Shown in pieces: positions 31,407 through 43,429 of a DNA stretch of 64,000 nucleotides. Under the pieces are notes generated by a model. That model saw nothing but the letters and a program-made list of their open reading frames with translations. It was not told the origin of the DNA and ran no database searches. Numbering within the stretch: position 1 is the first letter of the stretch; each line of letters opens with the position of its first letter. The position numbers and the translations under genes were made by a program. Origin of the DNA: Eudorina sp. 2006-703-Eu-15 (Eukaryota > Chlorophyta > Chlorophyceae > Chlamydomonadales > Volvocaceae); contig BDSI01000166.1 in assembly GCA_003117195.1 (NCBI GenBank), positions 165,759 to 229,758 on the forward strand. The letters are read 5' to 3'.

Positions 31407-32826
31407 TCCCGTATCTCCGCGGGCTCGTGCCTAGTCGCTGTTCCTGGCCCTTGCTCTACACCTATCCATCCCGACATGGCCCTGCCCTTCCGCGCATGCT
31501 TGTGCTTGCCCGGGCCCTCAGTCAGTCCTGGGCAGGGATTATTTCGTTCTTCATGCATGCCTTGCTCTCCGGCATGCCGGATCCCGCCTCCCCTTTATCT
31601 TCCCGCCCTCTATGGCTGTGGGGTGCCTACTGCGGGTCGTCGCCCGAGGCCCGCCCTTCCTTTCCGCTGCCTTTGCCTTAGTTGCCCAGACCCCGCCCGC
31701 TCGCTGGTGCCCATGGCAAGGCGATTAGGGCCGAAGCACTCGCTAACTGGGCTCCGCTTCCCCGCAATGTGCGCAAGCTCGGGCTGATATACGTACGGAT
31801 GCATTAGTTCACTACCCAATTAAAGCAAGTGCGTGCAATGCAGTTATTAGGATGCGAGGCAAGGATGGGGTGCTTTTTGTGCTTGCGGGCGGAGAGGCGC
31901 GGTACGTGATGGAAACAACCTGGATGGCAGAGGCGTGGCATTGCTCGGAGCATGCCTGCGGGATGATGATGAGGCGGTCCGAGTTGCAAATCTTGTACAT
32001 GCGCTAAATCGTGGGCGCCGCCCCACCGGCCCGCCGGCTTCTGTGTGCCGAGCTAACGCCACTTCCTTAAATTACTAATAGACCAGACCCTAGCATCGGC
32101 AGTGGCCCGCCGTAGTCTTGGCGGTCTTACAAGGCGAAGCTGGCTCGCAAGCCACCATAACATTAATAGCATACATCAGAGGTCTGTCCGCTGGAATGCC
32201 TTCAGGGCCAAAAACTAAAAAATAACCCGGCCCCCTCGAGGACACTCTTATCGCATGATTGGCCGCACGCACGTCCCCCTATGAGCCCCGCTACCTGAGA
32301 CCACTGGTCGTATACATGCTGAATTTGTCATCATGCCCTTGTGTCAGTGGGTTACGACACACCATAAAGCCATGCTGTACTACCTGTACCTTCAAGATCG
32401 GGCGGGTGCCGCCGAATAGTTATCATTATCTCTAACTTACGTGCGCAGCGTCGTATACACGTGCGTAAACGGCGGGTCTGTGTCGATGCGTGCCGTGGGG
32501 AAAGCGTGCTCAATGACGTTGAGTATTAACCGTTGATTGATTGTATGTATGTGTGACCTTTTTAACGACTGAAACATTGAGTCTGTCAACAAATACGTAT
32601 CGCAAAAAGGGCCATGCATACACGTGTATCCTTCCTAGCCCTGTCAGCCACGCGCACGCAGCAACATAGACGAGAGCTGCACAAAGCGCGCGCCAATGCT
32701 CGCTCGCACTCCTGATAGGTAAGGCAGAACTGAGGCAGTAATAAGCGACAGCCAGTACATGCACGCATGCCGATACCGACATACACATACATAGCGCACC
32801 CACGCACCAGCTAGCGACATGGCCAT
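31407..32826. other. Intergenic, downstream of the first protease gene
   Basis: CT-rich and GC-rich DNA to 31790, then mixed sequence. 32095-32230 (cagtggcccgccgtagtctt, agaggtctgtccg) resembles family A LINE 3' UTR. No gene is supportable. Confidence 0.45.
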
Positions 32827-35800
32827 TTATCGATCCCGAGTAATCCAGCGTTGCTCCGGGGGTACATCGGGCGTTGATGGGCTCGATGGGCCTTCTGGAT
32901 AATCGGTTGTTCGGGGAGTGGGCGGCGACCGAGGGGACCTTGGAGGTCGAGGGGCTCGAGGGGACCGAGGTGCGCGGGGAGGCGGGGAGTAGAATTTGCC
33001 CTGGACGGATCGCGGGGGCTTGGGAGGCCCCGGCGGTGGTCGAGGAAGAGGCGGTCGAGGAGGAGGGCGCGGCGGCGGTGGAAGCCTGCCGGCACAGTCT
33101 GGATCGTTATCATCCAGCAAGCCGTCGCAGTCATCGTCAAGCGCATCACCGCACACCTTCTCTGTGGCGGCGTTGCGGCGGCAGACGCTCGTCAGGATGG
33201 CACTGGTAGCTAGGTCGACTTTAACGAGGCGCACGACCAGGTTGGTATATGTGTCCTCATAGGTCGTGTTGCTCGACCCAGGCACCATATCTGCAAGCCG
33301 TATAGTGTTCACGAAACCGTTATTTTCCTCGTTACCGTCATAGCTGTGGACAAGCAAGTGCGATCTCTTGTCATATACCCAAAACGGAAGATCATAAGGA
33401 AGCTTATTTTTGCGAACCGAGACAAACAGGCGCCGATCCGGACTGTTCCTTTTCTTAGGATTGCTGAATGAAGCCATGACGAAGGAGCGCGGTCCGTCCA
33501 GCTGGGGCGGTATCCAGGCGGACACCGAAGCGCCGACTTGGAGGTTGGAGGTGTTGAGCTCCAGGAGGGGCTCGGCCCAGCCCATCTGCGGGCGGGGGCG
33601 GGCGGGCAGGCAGACAAGGTTGTCAACGAAAGACGGACAGGGTCCGAATAACCATACATCAATTCGTCCGTCAATCACCCAGATAATCCCTCTAATTTGC
33701 GTGAGCCTTTATTCATTCGGCGCGACAACGGATATCATAGATTGGCCTGGAGTCGCCCGAGGACGTTAGCACCAAAGGGGGGGGAAGAGTGTAACAGGAC
33801 TTGTTTGAGCCCCTTACAAGCAAGCATCAAGTGCGCTTTTCAGCCTCGTGTTGCATGCAACAGCCTCGATATGAATTATTATTGGGCGTTACTGGTGTCA
33901 CACAAGAGTCGAACAGCTCATTCTTACTAGGCTTCGTTGTTGTTAGCATACTAGTGCCAAGCATGCACGATTTCATGGCGTTCACAGATGCGTATGGGAG
34001 GATAACCAAATCAGAACACTCGGGACATTAGCGACACAGGATCAGAGTGTGTTTTGGCAATTGCGTGGCAGGTGTATGTGCGATGAAGGAATCGCTCCTG
34101 CGCCTGCAGGTTTCCAATCCTTCATTTTTTCGTTGCTTTTCTGACAAAACGTTGGCAGGTTCCGGCTCGCCTTCTCTACATGCATCGTCAAATTAGTAAA
34201 ATAACCATATCAAACCTTGCAGGTAGGCGTTTTGGGGAATGGAAATTCCTAATTTGTAGCCCGTCAACAGTTAGCAACACTGCCTATGCAGATCCATCTA
34301 TCGGCACTGCTGGCAAGATGCCGTTTTTATCATGGGCGGCATGCGTGCAAAGTTCATCTCGCGTTGCCGTGCGTGCACGGCTACATACGTCGACGTATGT
34401 AATCGGTGTGCCACGCAAAATGATAAACGAAACGGTGAACGGAGGGAGCGGCGATCCAAGTAATAATACGCTGGACTATCGTATTATTCATCCCTTTACT
34501 CCTAATAATGGTCCCGGCGTTATCCTACTTATGACGCCGGCGTTAAACTACCTGGGCCCGTTGGAACACCCAATCGGGACTTGGGTCCACCTTGTAACGA
34601 ACGGTTACTACTAATTGTAACGCCGGCAGTACGCATATATCCTACTTGTACCGCATGGCGAATGAAGGAAGGCCTGCTGGTATTCATTTATTTATTTACC
34701 ACAAGCACTAACCCGACCGGTCCGTGGTGCGAGCGGGCAGAGGATACAATAGTTATTTTAGTTATTTACGTCACCCGCTTAGCAAGCTTGCGTGGTTCCT
34801 ACGTACGATCACGTTCCTACTTTTTGGGGTACGTATGAATTGTAGTCGTCGGTGTGCAGGGGGGACAGGTCGACCACCTACAATGCATGTCTATCCCCTA
34901 GCTAGCTATATTTTGATGAAATAGACCATGCATGCAAGCATACACACGAAATTTTAAAGCTTAGGCTTGTTTATTATTCACTATGTACGACACTTACATA
35001 CTTATGTACAACGGACCCCGCAAAACACATTTATTTGCTATGCATGAACTGCCGTGCTGGGGAGACTACCCCGGGTTTCCCGGCGGGGTACCCCGAGACC
35101 CCCCGGGGTAGGTAGTCGACTGTTCCGTGTATGTACGTGTATGTACGTAGTAATGCAGTGTGTGCATGCATGCATGTGTGTACGTAGCGCGCCGGCGCGT
35201 GGCTGACTGCAATGCATGCAAGGAACTGTAGGTTTTGTGAGTAGTGTAACGAAAAATACAAGTTTTCTGTGTATTTGCCTCCGAAAGCGTATTGTGCTGA
35301 TAGAGACGGAGTATGGGGGGCCGTGGGAATGAGCGAGGGTAAGTCGCGGAGAGCGCGACTGAAAGGTTATTGCGAGTTCATATTATTGTCAGTATTGCGT
35401 ACCAGGTTGCCACTGCGACGTCTGCCATCGATACATTCCGTCCCGCGGCAGATAGCTAGTCCATCCAGTCGGTTACTAACTAGGCTTGCCTCTTTCCACG
35501 GAAGCAAGCACATTAAGCACACTTTCCTGCTCGCAGGTACCCGACCCCATCTACGTACGTACTAAAAGCGGTAAGGCAACCACTCATGAAGCAAGTAGGG
35601 TTCCGCTTCGAGGAAGCCGGAAAAAGGGCGGGGCACCCTACAACGAATCCGCACAGGCCGCCGCTTGCTTTACAACAAAAACTCTATAACCGCGGAAGAG
35701 TGTGAGAGAGTGAAAGGGTTCCATTGAGGGTGTCGTTGATGTTGAAGGTGGATCGGCGTGCATAGATTCAGCAAGCTCAAACAAGTTGGTAGTCCCGAAA

Positions 35801-38800
35801 CCAACCTGCAGTACGCGCCGCCGGCAACGGCGGTCATCACCGAATTGGCATTATTATCGAAACGCTAGACGCCTCTGCACTACCACATCCGTATGTCAAG
35901 CACATGATTACGAAGCAAGTTTGACGCATTCTTGTTCGTTTGGCCGGCCGTGGAACTGTACAGTAGTTGTTTGGTCCGTCGGCAACAGTGTTGCTATCTT
36001 CCAAAACGGGGAAATAGAATTCCGCAGGTTTCCGGCCTGTCGCCAGTAGCCAAAAAACCTTTGGCAGGGCAGATTTTGGGGGCCTTTCTAGGTGTCAGGA
36101 AATAAAAACCTCCGGGCAGGCCAGGAAATATTTCGGCGTGTTTCGACAGCAGGGACACTGCTACCACAGCTACGACAGGGATTCTCAGTCTTGGAGGCCT
36201 GAAGCACGCTTTCCTGGCGTCGCGGATGCATATGGGAGGGTAACCAGGAGTCCGGGACACGGCATCAGAGTGTGTTTTGGCGGTAGGCAGGTGTACGACA
36301 CAGGAATTGCCCCTGCGCCTGCAGATTTCCAGGCCCTTTTGGTAGTCTGGAAAATAGTTGGCAGGGCAGATTTCCGGCTCCCTACAGCGTCAAATAAATG
36401 AAATCTCGCAGGTTTTCTGGGGGTCCGGGAAATGAAAAAATTCCGGGTTTTTGGCCCGTAAATATTTATTTTATTTAAGATAGCAACACTGGTCGGCAAG
36501 CATGCAACCCTTCAGTTGCGCGCCCGCAGCAGACGTGAACATCAAAGTTTGCTATCAATAGTTACATAGCAAATGTAAGGCAATAACAGGATGTGAAAAA
36601 GCCGCGGTGAGACCCGCATTATTCGGAACTGGATAACTTGTTGGTACTCGGTGTATATGCTATTAATGCTATCTATGCTATCCCTTTGCATTTTGAAAGT
36701 TTGTTTCAATACATATTGTTAAATTGTATTCATATGGCAAGACAGAAAGGCAAATCTTGGTGTTAGTTGGTGGCAGTATGACAACCCTTACGACGGAATT
36801 ACTGAACGTTTTGCCGTTACCCACACACGGCTAGAGACACACGGCACACGCACGCACGCACAGAGGGGTAATCCTAGGGGGCGGGGCCCCCCGAACGCCC
36901 TTCGCGCTGGGGCCCCGCCCAAATATGATGCCGGTTCGCTCCACCGCACCGGATCAGGCATTCAAGTGCTTGCGTGCTTGGTTGCATCCCCTCGATCGCT
37001 TCGAACGAACTGCGTGTGCCAAACATACACCGACCAGCGATATATTTCCTTATTACAAATTATGCAGATGAACAAATGCACTCACCTGCCACGCGTGCGG
37101 CGCGTTGAAGCAGTGGATGCCATCAGATGATGAGCCCAAGATGCACGTCTCATCGCACTGGTCCGTGCCACAATTACCCGGCACGGTGGCATGCATCATA
37201 TAGTAGTTGTGCCCTGCCTCGTGAAGGATATGCTGCAGGCCCCTGTCGATCCAGTTCCCATCGGACCAGATGTAGCCTGTGCCGAACAGATTGCTACCAG
37301 TGCCGGACTTGAAGGGACCATTGGTTCCGAATCCGACTGTTTGAGCGCAGCCTGCAATGAAAGAGGATGAAAGGATGCCAGATGCCCTGAAAGCCCTGCA
37401 TCGTTGTTTCTCCTTCGTTGCAGCTATATTTTAGATCACGCTTAAGCATGCACAGGGTCAGATTATTACGCGCAGATAGAGCAGTGCATCAAGGTGCTAA
37501 AATACAATAAAAAGATATAATATATGTGCCAAGTATGTGCCTCCCCAGACCGTAATAATGACGCCTTCTTCGTTACGGTCTTCCGTTTGCAGTAATTACA
37601 GTCCAAATATTGGATTACGGCGTCAGTTCCCACCCCTAGTATATATTCAGCAGTAGTTGGCTGCCAGTCGGCTTTCAAATATATCGGCTGACAAAAACCG
37701 CTGCAGCGGACCCGCGGGGAAATGGTATTACTGAGAAGGTAATTGACAAGCCTCGCCCATGCGTGCGTTCTATGCTTCCGTGCTGGATGGATGATGTGGT
37801 TTGTCTAGTTGGTCAGCGAGGCTAGCTAGCGAGGCGAGGCCAGCATGCATTATGGGTGCGCAAAACATCAAGTGGCCGCGCGCGCTTTCCAACATACGAG
37901 AATATTCACCCTAAGCTACCCTAACGTTCGTTTGCATTTTATTTGTAGGACAGTAGTCGAACCATCCTTCGTTGCAGCTGCAGCCAAAACGTAACGTCTT
38001 GAAGCACTGTCGGTCTGCCGGCGGGCATTGGCGGCATTGCATCGCCTCGCTTACCATCAAGCTGAAAAGTATCTCTTGGAAAGATGACCAGACTGTGCGC
38101 GTAGTCCGTCACCTGCACGCCCCTGGTGGCGGCGTAGCCTGCAAGGTATTCCTGAATCTTGAACAGGTTGTCGGCATCACACACCCGTTTCGAGTAGAAC
38201 TCGCCAGTGGTGTTGAGTCCCATTGTGTTTTTGATGTAGTTCGTCACTATCCCGGTGCACGGAATCTCAATTGGTCCCATGACTTGTACGTTGCTCGCGA
38301 TCAACTTTGCCTTGCCGTACGAGCACGTCTCGTAATAACTCGAAAGGTTGCGCTTTAAAAGGACAGCTCCATCGAAGGAAAGATCGTATTCAGGTCTAAA
38401 GGCGCGGCCCAGCAAGCCGTTGCCAAAGAACTGGTCACGCACCGCCTGCGTATATATGCATGCACCATTCACACGTCAGGATCATGTACACACATGGTAT
38501 AGCCAGTTGACTGCTGCATGCAGGGATGCGCAATATTTTACTATGCGTGCATCGACAAGAGTATGTGCCGATTTTTCTGGTTGTACAACAAGTGCCTGGC
38601 GAACACTTCTAGATAGGAGCTAATGAGATGGAAATAAAATGGACGGACACACTGCTAATTCGTTTAAACAGTACGCCGGCGCACACACGCACACAACTGT
38701 ATATTGCCCCGATTGCGCAACCTACCCACTGCGTAATGGACGCAGGCTGGTCGTACCCGCAAAGGGTCACGATGAATACCACGTAGGAGGGCCGAGTCAC

Positions 38801-39968
38801 TAAGCCCTGGGGGGCGAAGAGGCTGCGGCGCCGCCAGTTGCCATCTCCATTCACGTCGTCGCCACCGCCCTCTACGGTATCAAATGGCCGCGGCGCCACA
38901 CATGACTTGATCACATTTCCGGAGATGTCGTAGTACGAGATCTCAACTCGGGATCCAGCTTGTGCGGGGATACCGCTCTTCATCAGGTCATCACAGAACT
39001 GGAGAGTATAGAGCTCTCCGTTGTCCGCATGAATCAGACTGGTTACGACGTCGGGCCCCGTATGCATTGTCGTTCTCAGTGAGCTCAGGGTACCTGCGTA
39101 ATTATACAGCAGAGATATTATCGTGTGTAGTACTAGTTGTACATTGGAAACATCGATCATGTACAACAAAATGCAGAGACTTCATGGAAGGCTGCGGGAT
39201 CCACCTCAGGGTGGCTATCTTATTTTGCAGAGTATCTACGGCCGGAGATACTCCTTGCCTAATCGTGCTGAAGCATCTGTCGGAGGGATCTTTTGCCGGC
39301 ATTATATCTACTCCAGGGGGCTTTTCCCCGTGCGAGAGGCCATGAGTATCTAAAACCCCATTTTCCTACCGAGGGAAAGTATCTATCAAAACTCAAGATT
39401 TTCGGCCGAATATTCATATCTTAAGATAGCCACCCTGGTCCACCTTGTAACGGTTACATTACATACATCTTCAGTAATGAAAGGCCGACGGTTCGTCTAG
39501 TTCGTCTCACGCACGCTATTGTGCGAAGTGATATACATACACATGCACGACCGTTAGTTGTTATATATCAGGTGCGTGCATATCAGGTGCGTGCGTGATG
39601 AGGTGCGCTTGTCGATGGAATAGATTATGAACGTACATGCAAGCAAACTTAGGCAAGCCGAATTTGTTGAATGACAGTTAGTTACTGACCGAAAGACACC
39701 CAACACCCCATAGATGGATGGATGGCAAGCAAGTACGTGCGCATACGTTCCACCATTACGTATGTCCGTCGTACGTTTATATAGTATATATATACCTGCA
39801 TACATAAACACAAGCACATGACATACCGGTAATAATGCCCGGACGCATAACTGCATCATCATGGCCTTGCTGTTCAGCGGCGCAGGTCGAAACGTTGACG
39901 AGTGCGAGGGTGGCCAAGGCTGCCAGCAGCAGCACAAGGCGCGCGTCGAACGACCGCTTCGGCGCCAT
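32827..39968 (-). CDS. Secreted peptidase M11 (gametolysin-type) metalloprotease 1, five exons
   Basis: Proposed exons on the minus strand: 39827-39968, 38726-39093, 38055-38445, 37086-37351 and 32827-33585, joined in phase with GT/AG borders (641 aa). Exon 1 encodes a signal peptide (LVLLLAALATLALVNVSTCA). Exons 2-3 carry a propeptide-like beta-rich region and DYAHSLVIFPRDTF. Exon 4 carries the zinc site HEAGHNYYMMHA with Glu catalyst and three His ligands, then CFNAPHAWQ. The metzincin Gly of HExxHxxGxxH is Tyr here. Exon 5 adds WAEPLLELN, an acidic DDDCDGLLDDNDPDC motif like MopE metal-binding repeats, and a PPPPRPPPRPP tail. M11 enzymes degrade volvocine cell wall or matrix glycoproteins, so action in the extracellular matrix is inferred. 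Intron 4 (3.5 kb) is loaded with repeats, and intron 1 holds a MITE. Confidence 0.88.
33940..34260 (+). mobile_element. Degenerate hAT-type element in intron 4
   Basis: Shares gatgcgtatgggaggataacc, gatcagagtgtgttttggc and gcgcctgcaggtttcc with the elements at 35986-36491 and 9125-9620. Both ends are eroded. Confidence 0.6.
34555..34620 (+). mobile_element. LINE family B 3' end in intron 4
   Basis: Gggcccgttggaacaccc followed by the stretch ending ccaccttgtaacgaacggtt. A minimal 5'-truncated copy. Confidence 0.6.
34621..35985. other. Intron 4 sequence with a GC-rich foldback
   Basis: An imperfect inverted repeat of CCCCGGGG-type blocks lies at about 35058-35120 (gactaccccggg ... cccggggtaggtagtc). 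Otherwise there are only microsatellites and no coding sequence. Confidence 0.5.
35986..36491. mobile_element. 506-bp hAT-type non-autonomous element in intron 4
   Basis: Terminal inverted repeats CAGTGTTGCTATCTT and AAGATAGCAACACTG. A perfect 8-bp target duplication GTCGGCAA lies at 35978-35985 and 36492-36499. No ORF. Diverged copies are at 9125-9620 and 33940-34260. The terminal motif GCTATCTT is shared with the shorter MITEs at 28109 and 39207, which suggests one transposase source. Confidence 0.93.
39207..39437. mobile_element. 231-bp hAT-type MITE in intron 1 of protease gene 1
   Basis: CAGGGTGGCTATCTTA at the left end and TAAGATAGCCACCCTG at the right. The interior is the reverse complement of the MITE at 28109-28344. 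The target duplication is ATCCACCT/GTCCACCT (7 of 8). The paralogous intron of protease gene 2 (about 50505-50520, gggatccactttac) lacks it. A short LINE B end (ccaccttgtaacggttacat) abuts on the right. Confidence 0.9.
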
Positions 39969-40510
39969 GCTGAGTAGTAGCGGAACTATGAACGAAGCTA
40001 GCCTCGCACTCCGTGAGTAGCTATCTAGCTAGATATATACGTATGAAGTGTCTGTAACAATAATGGTTTGCTGTTGTTTTGGCCAACATGCAGCGCCAGC
40101 ATGCAGCGCACTGCCTGATGGCAGTAATGATATACAGGAACAATCAAATTAGATATACAGGGCGAATTAATTGGGTGGTCGATGCGGATGGCGTTCGGCC
40201 GCCGCGACGAAATGCCACACACGCTTTCCTGATTTGATTATGTGACGGTTGGTGCGTGCTTGCGCAATTCTACCAGCAAATATTTTATGTTTCCTGCGTG
40301 CGTGGCACACTATCTGGTATCTTGAAACAAAGTTGCGGTATTTATAATATTGAATTACGTAATTTAATGTTTTTTACGAGGGGATGCTGAGAGGGCACTG
40401 CTGAGAAGTCACATTTTTGATGGATTCTATGGCTGGATGGCGCGACTTGGTAATCGAACGGTTGCGGGGCGGCAAGATGGTAAGTGAAGAGTCATGAGAT
40501 TTTTATAACT
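39969..40510 (-). promoter_or_regulatory. Conserved upstream region of protease gene 1
   Basis: Similar to the region upstream of gene 2 (50952-51530) and, in part, of the decayed copy (59270-59620). Conserved blocks include aataatggtttgctgttgtt, ttgcgcaattctacca, and ctgagagggcact followed by gagaagtcaca. Retention of these blocks in all three copies may reflect promoter function or simply recent duplication. No TATA box is assigned. Confidence 0.5.
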
Positions 40511-40809
40511 CATACAAAGCATATAAAAGCATCATTATAAAAGTCTGTAACAAACGACGTGCGTGCATGTGCCAAGGTAACGCAGATAGATGAGCAAAGT
40601 ATTTTGGGCCGTCGATCGATAGTTGATAGGACTCGTCGCTGCGCCTCAAAAGCTTCCATCAGCAATCTTCGTTAAATATTCATATATGTATTATTTAATA
40701 AACATATTTCATTCGAAACCAGCAGGGCATGCGATTTGGTTGGTTGGTTGGTTGTTACATGTTGTACATACAGGCCTTACGGCTATAAACATGTGTTCCC
40801 CCCCAACGG

Positions 40810-41640
40810 TCATCCGTCAAAGGGCGCACAAAAAGACCAAAAGAACAAAAGGTAGCAGAATCTCTCGTATCTGCAGCTTTTCCTTCCGCAACTTCTGCAC
40901 CTGATATAAGAAGTGACCAAGCTTGCACTGGTCAAACAAAAACATGATTCCGAACATATCCGAGTCATCAGCGAGGAAGATCCACCGCTCGACGTAGCGG
41001 TTCGTAAACCGGACATTCAATTAGCACGTGTAGCTCGTCCTCTACCGCTCCACTATTGCAAACCCGGCACGTCCGTGTACTGTGTACTGCGCGGCGTGCG
41101 CCCTGGCCCCCGTGCTAACGGCGATACCTCCAGATCCCAACGGCAAAGCATTAGCGCCGTGTGGTGCTTCCTCGGCATACCAGACGTCATATGGTCCAGC
41201 TTTTGCTTGTGATCGATCGGTGTGTATGCAAGGCCCATCCAATTCAGGTATATATCGACACACTGTCACACCCGGCCCCTGCACTCCGGCCCTATCAGTG
41301 TACTCAGGGAAGCCCCTGGGATCCTGATCCAGGCAATCAGCAGCAGACCAATCGTAGAGCAGTCTGCTCCGAAATTCTAAGAGCAAATCTCCAAAAGGGA
41401 TATCTAGCGCAACAATGGCCTTGGCCTCCGCACCGAGCGCCTCCTCCACATGCGCCTTATAATTGAACCCCAGGGTTTCGAAAATCCGAAGTACCCTCCC
41501 CGCCCAAAAGTATTCATGCTCGTTAGTCATATGGTCCGACTCCAGCCATGCTAGCCATGCCTTAATGTCCTCCTCAAGCACAGCCCTGGCAAGCGAGTTT
41601 GACTGTTTGACTAGCCGCTTCCAAAAGCCGAACACCTGTT
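40810..41640 (-). pseudogene. LINE ORF2 C-terminus, frameshifted
   Basis: A 197-codon minus-strand frame (41042-41635: LEEDIKAWLAWLESDHM, FWAGRVLRIFETLGFN) is followed by a zinc-knuckle-like stretch in another frame near 40985-41065 reading CRVCNSGAVEDELHVLIECP. This is the C-x2-C...H...C pattern found after the reverse transcriptase in many LINEs. A third frame (to 40817) continues DDSDMFGIMFLFDQCKLGHF. At least two frameshifts break it, and no reverse transcriptase core is present. Confidence 0.6.
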
Positions 41641-41749
41641 AGTTGAGCCCCAAAGTAGTGCAGCGGGAGCTGTGATGTCTCTGCAAACAAAAGCCTGTTT
41701 GGGGGTAGGCTTGCGCAGAGTATACAGTGCAGAGTATAGCCCGGCAAAC

Positions 41750-42580
41750 GTATTCTATTTGTGGACGTGCTTGGGTGCCATGCGTCTCGACACAAATGGT
41801 ACTGTCATGTGCTGATAAGAGATGCATATGCTAAATAAGATCCGATTCCTGAAGTAAGCTTCTCTTCTTCTAAGTGCCGCACGTTTCATAGGATGATGCT
41901 CAACCCGTGTTCCGACAGTTAAACCCCGTCCCCGTTGCGCGCTCCCCGCCTCCCCCCATGCCTCCGCTCGCCTGCGCGGCCTCCTTGCAGCGTTGTAGGT
42001 CCTCCGGCGTGAAAGGCCGGGGACCCGCTCCCCTGCGCGAAGCACGCAGATCGTGGCCCCATCGCGCCACCTGGGGCGCATGCCGCCATCCATCAGGGTC
42101 CTGAAATCCGGCGCCGCCCTGCGTCGCGCCATCTGGCCGGCGCGGGTGAGGTTATCCCCCACCACCCAGCCCAGAGACCGGCGCAATAGTAGGCGTAGCC
42201 GATCACTGCGCCCACCGCCTCCTCCGCCTCCCTCTCTCCGCCGCTGAACTGGACCGTGACCCGGCGCACCGGCTGATCCCGTCCGGGCAACCTGTCCCGG
42301 TTATTACCCTGGTCGGTGTCGGCCATCGCCGTGTCGTCCGATGCCTTGTCCGCTGCTTCCTCCGTTGCTGGGGTTTTCGTCGTTTGCAGGAAGTTTGCGA
42401 TCCGCTGAGCTCTGCCCGCAATCTCCGAAACTGTGACCAGCACGTTCTCGATGCCGTCCTCTTTTAGTGCGCCAGCCACGATAGCCCGGACCTCTTCCGT
42501 GCTGACGCGTGTCGGAACGCCCGACAGTGTCAGCGAGCCTGCCACGACCAAGGGGTGCACATTGGCAATCGCTTGGGCCC
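41750..42580 (-). pseudogene. Probable transposon-derived ORF, broken
   Basis: Two overlapping minus-strand frames. The upstream one (42093-42560) reads SLTLSGVPTRVSTEEVRAIV, LKEDGIENVLVTVSEIAGRA and VTVQFSGGEREAEEAVGAVI, compact alternating beta/alpha segments of RNA-binding-domain type. The downstream one (41755-42186) continues as LGWVVGDNLTRAGQMARRR and an Arg-rich tail. A frameshift near 42180 probably separates two parts of one protein. It could be an ORF1/gag of a LINE, but I cannot assign it firmly. Confidence 0.4.
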
Positions 42581-42589
42581 GGTCACATG

Positions 42590-42800
42590 AATGAATGAAT
42601 GAACGTTACAGCGGACCCCAGAGGGATCACCGGTGTATATATACCAGGGCAAGCCCCAGCAGGCCCCACCGCCAAGGCGGCAAGACACCTCCACACCTCA
42701 ACGCCGCACCCAAAAACACACCGGGCCATGACCCCACCCAGCCAGACACCGAAGCAAGCAGAGGCGCGCATGCACATGCCGCGGTCACATGCATGCCAGC
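42590..42800 (-). mobile_element. LINE family A 3' end with (TTCA)n tail
   Basis: Minus-strand end ggggtccgctgtaacg followed by TTCATTCATTCATTCAT. Upstream landmarks are ggggcttgccctgg, ggtcatggccc and the terminal cggtgatccctctgg. The GAAT-type tail marks the 3' terminus produced by target-primed reverse transcription. Confidence 0.7.
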
Positions 42801-43193
42801 CACGCAGGAGATGCGCGATTTCGGGGGGGTGGTAATAACACGCACGGACGGATAGGCAGGCGCCGAAGGCGGCGGATATGTTTGTATATATATGTTGACG
42901 TAGGTATAGCGTATCTATCTGTGTACATGTTGCACGGCGCAGTCTCGATGGAAGTGCGCCGGTGCGACGGACGGCGGGACCAGCAGACGGATGCTCATGC
43001 CGTATTGGCGAGTTACACCTATTCCAACTATTTATCATCACCATACATCATCATACATCATTATCATCAATCGTCTGGTCTGGTCAGCATCCATGGCGGC
43101 GTCAGCGAACCTGCTAACGCGGAATGCCAGGCGCGCGTTTTATTTACATCTCAAGTATCTCCAGCGCAATCAAGGTTCGTTATTATAAGGTGG

Positions 43194-43400
43194 AGTAGAT
43201 TATTAATTCTGTGCCATTATACTTCGTTCTCGTCCGTCCAAGCGAGGGGCGAAAGGCTACCCTAACGCTCATTCAAGGCATTCGTTCCACGCATGGGAAG
43301 CTGATGACTTCGTTCGGGCTTTATAGGCTGTGATTCTGCCATTGTGCGGCTGCGGGATGCCAACGAACGAAGGTTAAGCACGCAATTACGTACGTGAGGG
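43194..43400. repeat. Repeat R4, copy 1
   Basis: Matches 57150-57330: aggggcgaaaggctacccta, cacgcatgggaagctga, gccattgtgcggctg, gttaagcacgcaattacgta. The paired hairpins of copy 2 are reduced here. Confidence 0.7.
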
Positions 43401-43429
43401 TACGTGCGCCCTGTAGCTGATTATTATTT

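Noticed and set aside
32874..33262. Plus-strand Glu/Gly-rich frames over the protease exon 5, and their twins at 45601-45989
   Set aside because: Antisense shadows of the proline-rich tails; the minus-strand frame continues the protease in phase.
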